Below are positions 5,683 to 7,420 of a stretch of 7,420 nucleotides of DNA, piece by piece; within the stretch, counting starts at the first letter, position 1, and each line of letters starts with the position of its first letter. A program made the position numbers and the translations under genes. The DNA comes from Chloroflexota bacterium. Its GTDB lineage: Bacteria > Chloroflexota > Dehalococcoidia > DSTF01 > JACRBR01. Below the pieces are notes generated by a model, which was not told the origin of the DNA, did not search any database, and was given only the letters and a program-made list of their open reading frames with translations. The stretch covers positions 1 through 7,420 of the forward strand of contig JACRBR010000126.1 in assembly GCA_016213125.1 (NCBI GenBank), read 5' to 3'.

Positions 5683-6183
5683 ATGACCGCGGGCCAGCTG
5701 ACCATCCGACCACTCGATCCGGACCGCGACGCCCCCTCGTTGAAGTCGTTCCTGGTCGAACGTGACCGCACGCGTTTGGACCATTGCGTTGCCGCGATCA
5801 AGGACGGCGACTGCTTCGTGTTCGTCGCCGACGAAGGCAACGGCGCGATCGGCTGGGTCGTTGTCCACACTAACTTCCGTGAGGATCAGGATTGGTCGCC
5901 GCCCGACGAGGACACGCGGGCGTTCCAGAGCAGCAACAACGCCTACGTCGAGAACATCGAGGTAACCGCGCGAGCACGGAGCAACGGCGTCGGCCGGAGA
6001 CTCATGGCCGCGGCGCAGGATGAAGCCCGCAAGCGCAGCAAGAAGACTCTGTGGCTCCACACCGCCGAGAACAACTCCCTGGCCCACGCGCTGTTCGATC
6101 GCGAGGGCTGGGTCCACGAACGCAGCGTGTATCCGCCCTGGAAGCCGGCATCGCGGACACGGATCTACAAGAAGGTGCTCTGA
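5683..6183 (+). CDS. GNAT-family N-acetyltransferase
   Basis: 166 aa, a full single-domain GNAT. The N-terminal strand LTIRPLDPDRD (5-15) is typical. Motif A is the strand-turn-helix YVENIEVTARARSNGVGRRL (residues 88-107), where RSNGVG is the Q/RxxGxG/A acetyl-CoA pyrophosphate loop. Motif B follows: LWLHTAENNSLAHALFDREGW, with the Asn and the late aromatic-Gly usual for the fold. It transfers an acetyl group from acetyl-CoA to an amine; the substrate cannot be read from sequence. The start is the ATG with GAGG 7 bases upstream (5672-5675). The frame opens earlier at 5569, but those residues lie before the first conserved strand. It is the first gene of the downstream cluster, with its stop one base from the next ATG. 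Confidence 0.9.
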   Translation: MTAGQLTIRPLDPDRDAPSLKSFLVERDRTRLDHCVAAIKDGDCFVFVADEGNGAIGWVVVHTNFREDQDWSPPDEDTRAFQSSNNAYVENIEVTARARSNGVGRRLMAAAQDEARKRSKKTLWLHTAENNSLAHALFDREGWVHERSVYPPWKPASRTRIYKKVL

Positions 6184-6184
6184 C

Positions 6185-6394
6185 ATGCGAACAAGATTTC
6201 TTCGGGTACTGGCCGTCGTGGCCGTCGTGCAGTTCGTGATCACGCGCCAGGCCGCCGGCCGCGCGATCGAGGAAGGGCGCGCCGAGCGGCTGTGGATGCT
6301 GTACCCGCTGAACGTCGTGCTGAACGCCGCCGCCTGGACGCTGATGCTCTCCGCGGGCGCCGGGGCGCTTCGGTTGCTGCGGCGCGGCCCGTGA
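6185..6394 (+). CDS. Small two-span membrane protein, unknown family
   Basis: 69 aa, not recognised. Two hydrophobic stretches at about 6-19 and 41-61 are joined by a charged loop containing RQAAGRAIEEGRAERLW; the ends are Arg-rich (MRTRFLR and RLLRRGP). Positive ends on both sides suggest both termini are cytoplasmic, forming a hairpin. GAAGGTG at 6171-6177 is a good Shine-Dalgarno match at suitable distance from the ATG. The gene is packed between GNAT (one-base gap, TGACATG) and the PhzF-like gene (4-base overlap, GTGA). This spacing and the uninterrupted coding style argue that it is real despite its size. There is no motif from which to propose a function. Confidence 0.7.
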   Translation: MRTRFLRVLAVVAVVQFVITRQAAGRAIEEGRAERLWMLYPLNVVLNAAAWTLMLSAGAGALRLLRRGP

Positions 6395-7263
6395 GCCATC
6401 GCGCCACCATCCGCCATGTCGATGCCTTCACCTCGACGCCGCTCGAAGGCAATCCGGCGGCGGTCGTCGATGGGGAGGGCATCGACAGTGCCACGATGCA
6501 GCGCATTGCGCTGAACCAGCACCTTTCCGAGACGGTTTTCCTTCTTCCTGCGGAATCACCTGACAACCATGCCCGGCTGCGCATTTTCACACCGGGGGCG
6601 GAACTGCCGTTCGCCGGACATCCCACCATCGCGGCGTCTCATATTCTCATCACCGAAGCTCGTGTTTCGCTGGGCGAAGGCGAAGCGCTGCGGTTGGAAA
6701 CCGGCGCTGGCCTGATACCGGTTGACGTAGCCGGAGACCCGCCGGTCTACACCATGACCCAAGCGCCGCCGGAGTTCCGCCCGTACAACGTCCCTCTGGA
6801 CGAGATCGCCGCATGGGTAGGCCTGGCCGCGGGCGAGATCGTCCGCGCGGAGGAGGTCTCCACCGGGCTGGGCTGGACGCTCGCGCAGGTGGCATCCCTG
6901 GAAGTGATGATGCGAGTCGTGCCGGACATGCAGGCGCTCTCACGCGTGCAACACGGCATGGCGCTCTTCTGCCTGGGTGCGAGCGAGCCGGACGTGCAGG
7001 TGCACGCCAGAGCGTGGGTGCTCGGGGCGGGCGTGTTCGAGGATCCAGTAACCGGCAGCGCCAACGGCTGTATCGCCGCCTTCATCGCAAAGCACGGGCT
7101 GATGGAGCCTCGCGACGGACAGATCTCCTACGTCGCCGAGCAGGGCGCCGAGATAGGGCAGCCAGGCCGCGTGTACGCCCGCGCGACCGGCGTCCCCGAC
7201 GACATCCGCGCACACGTCGGCGGTCACGCCGTGACCGTCCTGCGCGGGGAACTGCTGCTGTGA
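6391..7263 (+). CDS. PhzF-family isomerase/epimerase-like protein
   Basis: 290 aa from the GTG at 6391, which overlaps the preceding stop. PhzF-family proteins share the diaminopimelate-epimerase fold, two similar half-domains around an active-site cleft. Visible family signatures: VDAFTSTPLEGNPAAVV at the N-terminus (10-26), QHLSETVFL with the presumed catalytic Glu47, LRIFTPGAELPFAGHPT (63-79), and EDPVTGSANG at 217-226 in the second half (usually GSAHG; here Asn replaces His). PhzF itself isomerises a dihydroanthranilate intermediate in phenazine synthesis, but no other phz genes are present, so this is more likely one of the many uncharacterised homologues. The length is normal and no signal peptide is seen. 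The GTG has no clear Shine-Dalgarno site, in keeping with translational coupling. The stop overlaps the next start by 4 bases. Confidence 0.92.
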   Translation: MSHRATIRHVDAFTSTPLEGNPAAVVDGEGIDSATMQRIALNQHLSETVFLLPAESPDNHARLRIFTPGAELPFAGHPTIAASHILITEARVSLGEGEALRLETGAGLIPVDVAGDPPVYTMTQAPPEFRPYNVPLDEIAAWVGLAAGEIVRAEEVSTGLGWTLAQVASLEVMMRVVPDMQALSRVQHGMALFCLGASEPDVQVHARAWVLGAGVFEDPVTGSANGCIAAFIAKHGLMEPRDGQISYVAEQGAEIGQPGRVYARATGVPDDIRAHVGGHAVTVLRGELLL

Positions 7264-7420
7264 TCGCGGCGATCCTTCTCGCGGCCGACGAGTTGATGCT
7301 CGACGGAGCGCCCGCAGCGCTTTCGCCATGGCAAGATCGCGAGACACTTATCGAGTGGCAGATCGCCGAGCTACAGAAGGCAGGCGCCGACGTGATCGAG
7401 GTTGTGCTCGGGGCGCACAC
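7260..7420 (+). CDS. MobA-like NTP transferase, N-terminal part, degenerate signature
   Basis: The first 53 codons of a gene that leaves the window. It starts at a GTG overlapping the PhzF stop, with GGGGA 9 bases upstream (7246-7250). The opening strand VIAAILLAAD, the helix TLIEWQIAELQKAGAD and the strand VIEVVLGAH are the typical start of the MobA/MocA-like nucleotidyltransferase Rossmann fold. The nucleotide-binding signature usual at this point (LAAG, then S-x-R-M-G, then P-K) reads LAADELMLDGAPAALSPW here. The Gly after LAA is Asp, the Arg is missing, and the usual Lys is Ala. The protein may therefore be a non-catalytic homologue or bind a different ligand. Family members activate sugars or molybdopterin with CTP or GTP; no substrate can be assigned from this fragment. 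Confidence 0.72.
   Translation, partial: MIAAILLAADELMLDGAPAALSPWQDRETLIEWQIAELQKAGADVIEVVLGAH

Noticed and set aside
6391..7263. Phenazine biosynthesis locus because of the PhzF-like protein.
   Set aside because: No other phenazine or chorismate-derived pathway genes are present, and the PhzF family is broad and mostly uncharacterised.

Overview
The window is a GC-rich, gene-dense stretch of bacterial chromosome with short intergenic gaps, several GTG starts and repeated 4-base stop/start overlaps. Gene content suggests a free-living, respiring bacterium. The TlpA-type thioredoxin style, the heme membrane protein plus FMN transferase pair and the small orphan membrane proteins would fit Chloroflexota (perhaps Dehalococcoidia-like) or a related high-GC lineage. 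This placement is an impression from protein style, not a measurement. I see no rRNA, tRNA, CRISPR array, insertion sequence or phage gene.

Layout. (1) 36-599, minus: a stand-alone nucleotidyltransferase-fold protein. It is divergent, across about 60 bases, from (2) 661-1335, plus: a membrane-anchored TlpA/ResA-like thioredoxin. (3) 1376-2593 and 2590-3066, both minus: a metal-dependent amidohydrolase and a DinB-family protein. They overlap by 4 bases, with the DinB-like gene upstream. (4) 3067-3259: a divergent control region with consecutive inverted repeats and a palindrome just before a strong Shine-Dalgarno sequence. (5) 3260-5551, plus: a three-gene redox operon. It encodes a 74-aa single-span membrane protein, an ApbE-type FAD:protein FMN transferase, and a six-helix di-heme ferric-reductase-like protein whose predicted outward C-terminal domain carries a 37-residue Asp/Glu/His tract. 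(6) 5683-7420, plus: a tight cluster of a GNAT acetyltransferase, a 69-aa two-span membrane protein, a PhzF-family protein, and the start of a MobA-like nucleotidyltransferase that runs off the window.

The most interesting part is the redox operon. It has a flavin-attaching enzyme and a heme electron-transfer membrane protein, but no recognisable FMN-binding acceptor domain, no FAD/NAD(P)H reductase domain, and no export signal on the ApbE protein. The small first protein has a Thr-rich, basic tail predicted to lie outside the membrane, next to the acidic/His-rich domain of the third protein. The two may pair electrostatically, and the operon may use an unrecognised flavin acceptor. A second point is that the terminal NTP-transferase-like gene keeps its fold-level sequence but has lost the Gly, Arg and Lys of the nucleotide-binding signature.
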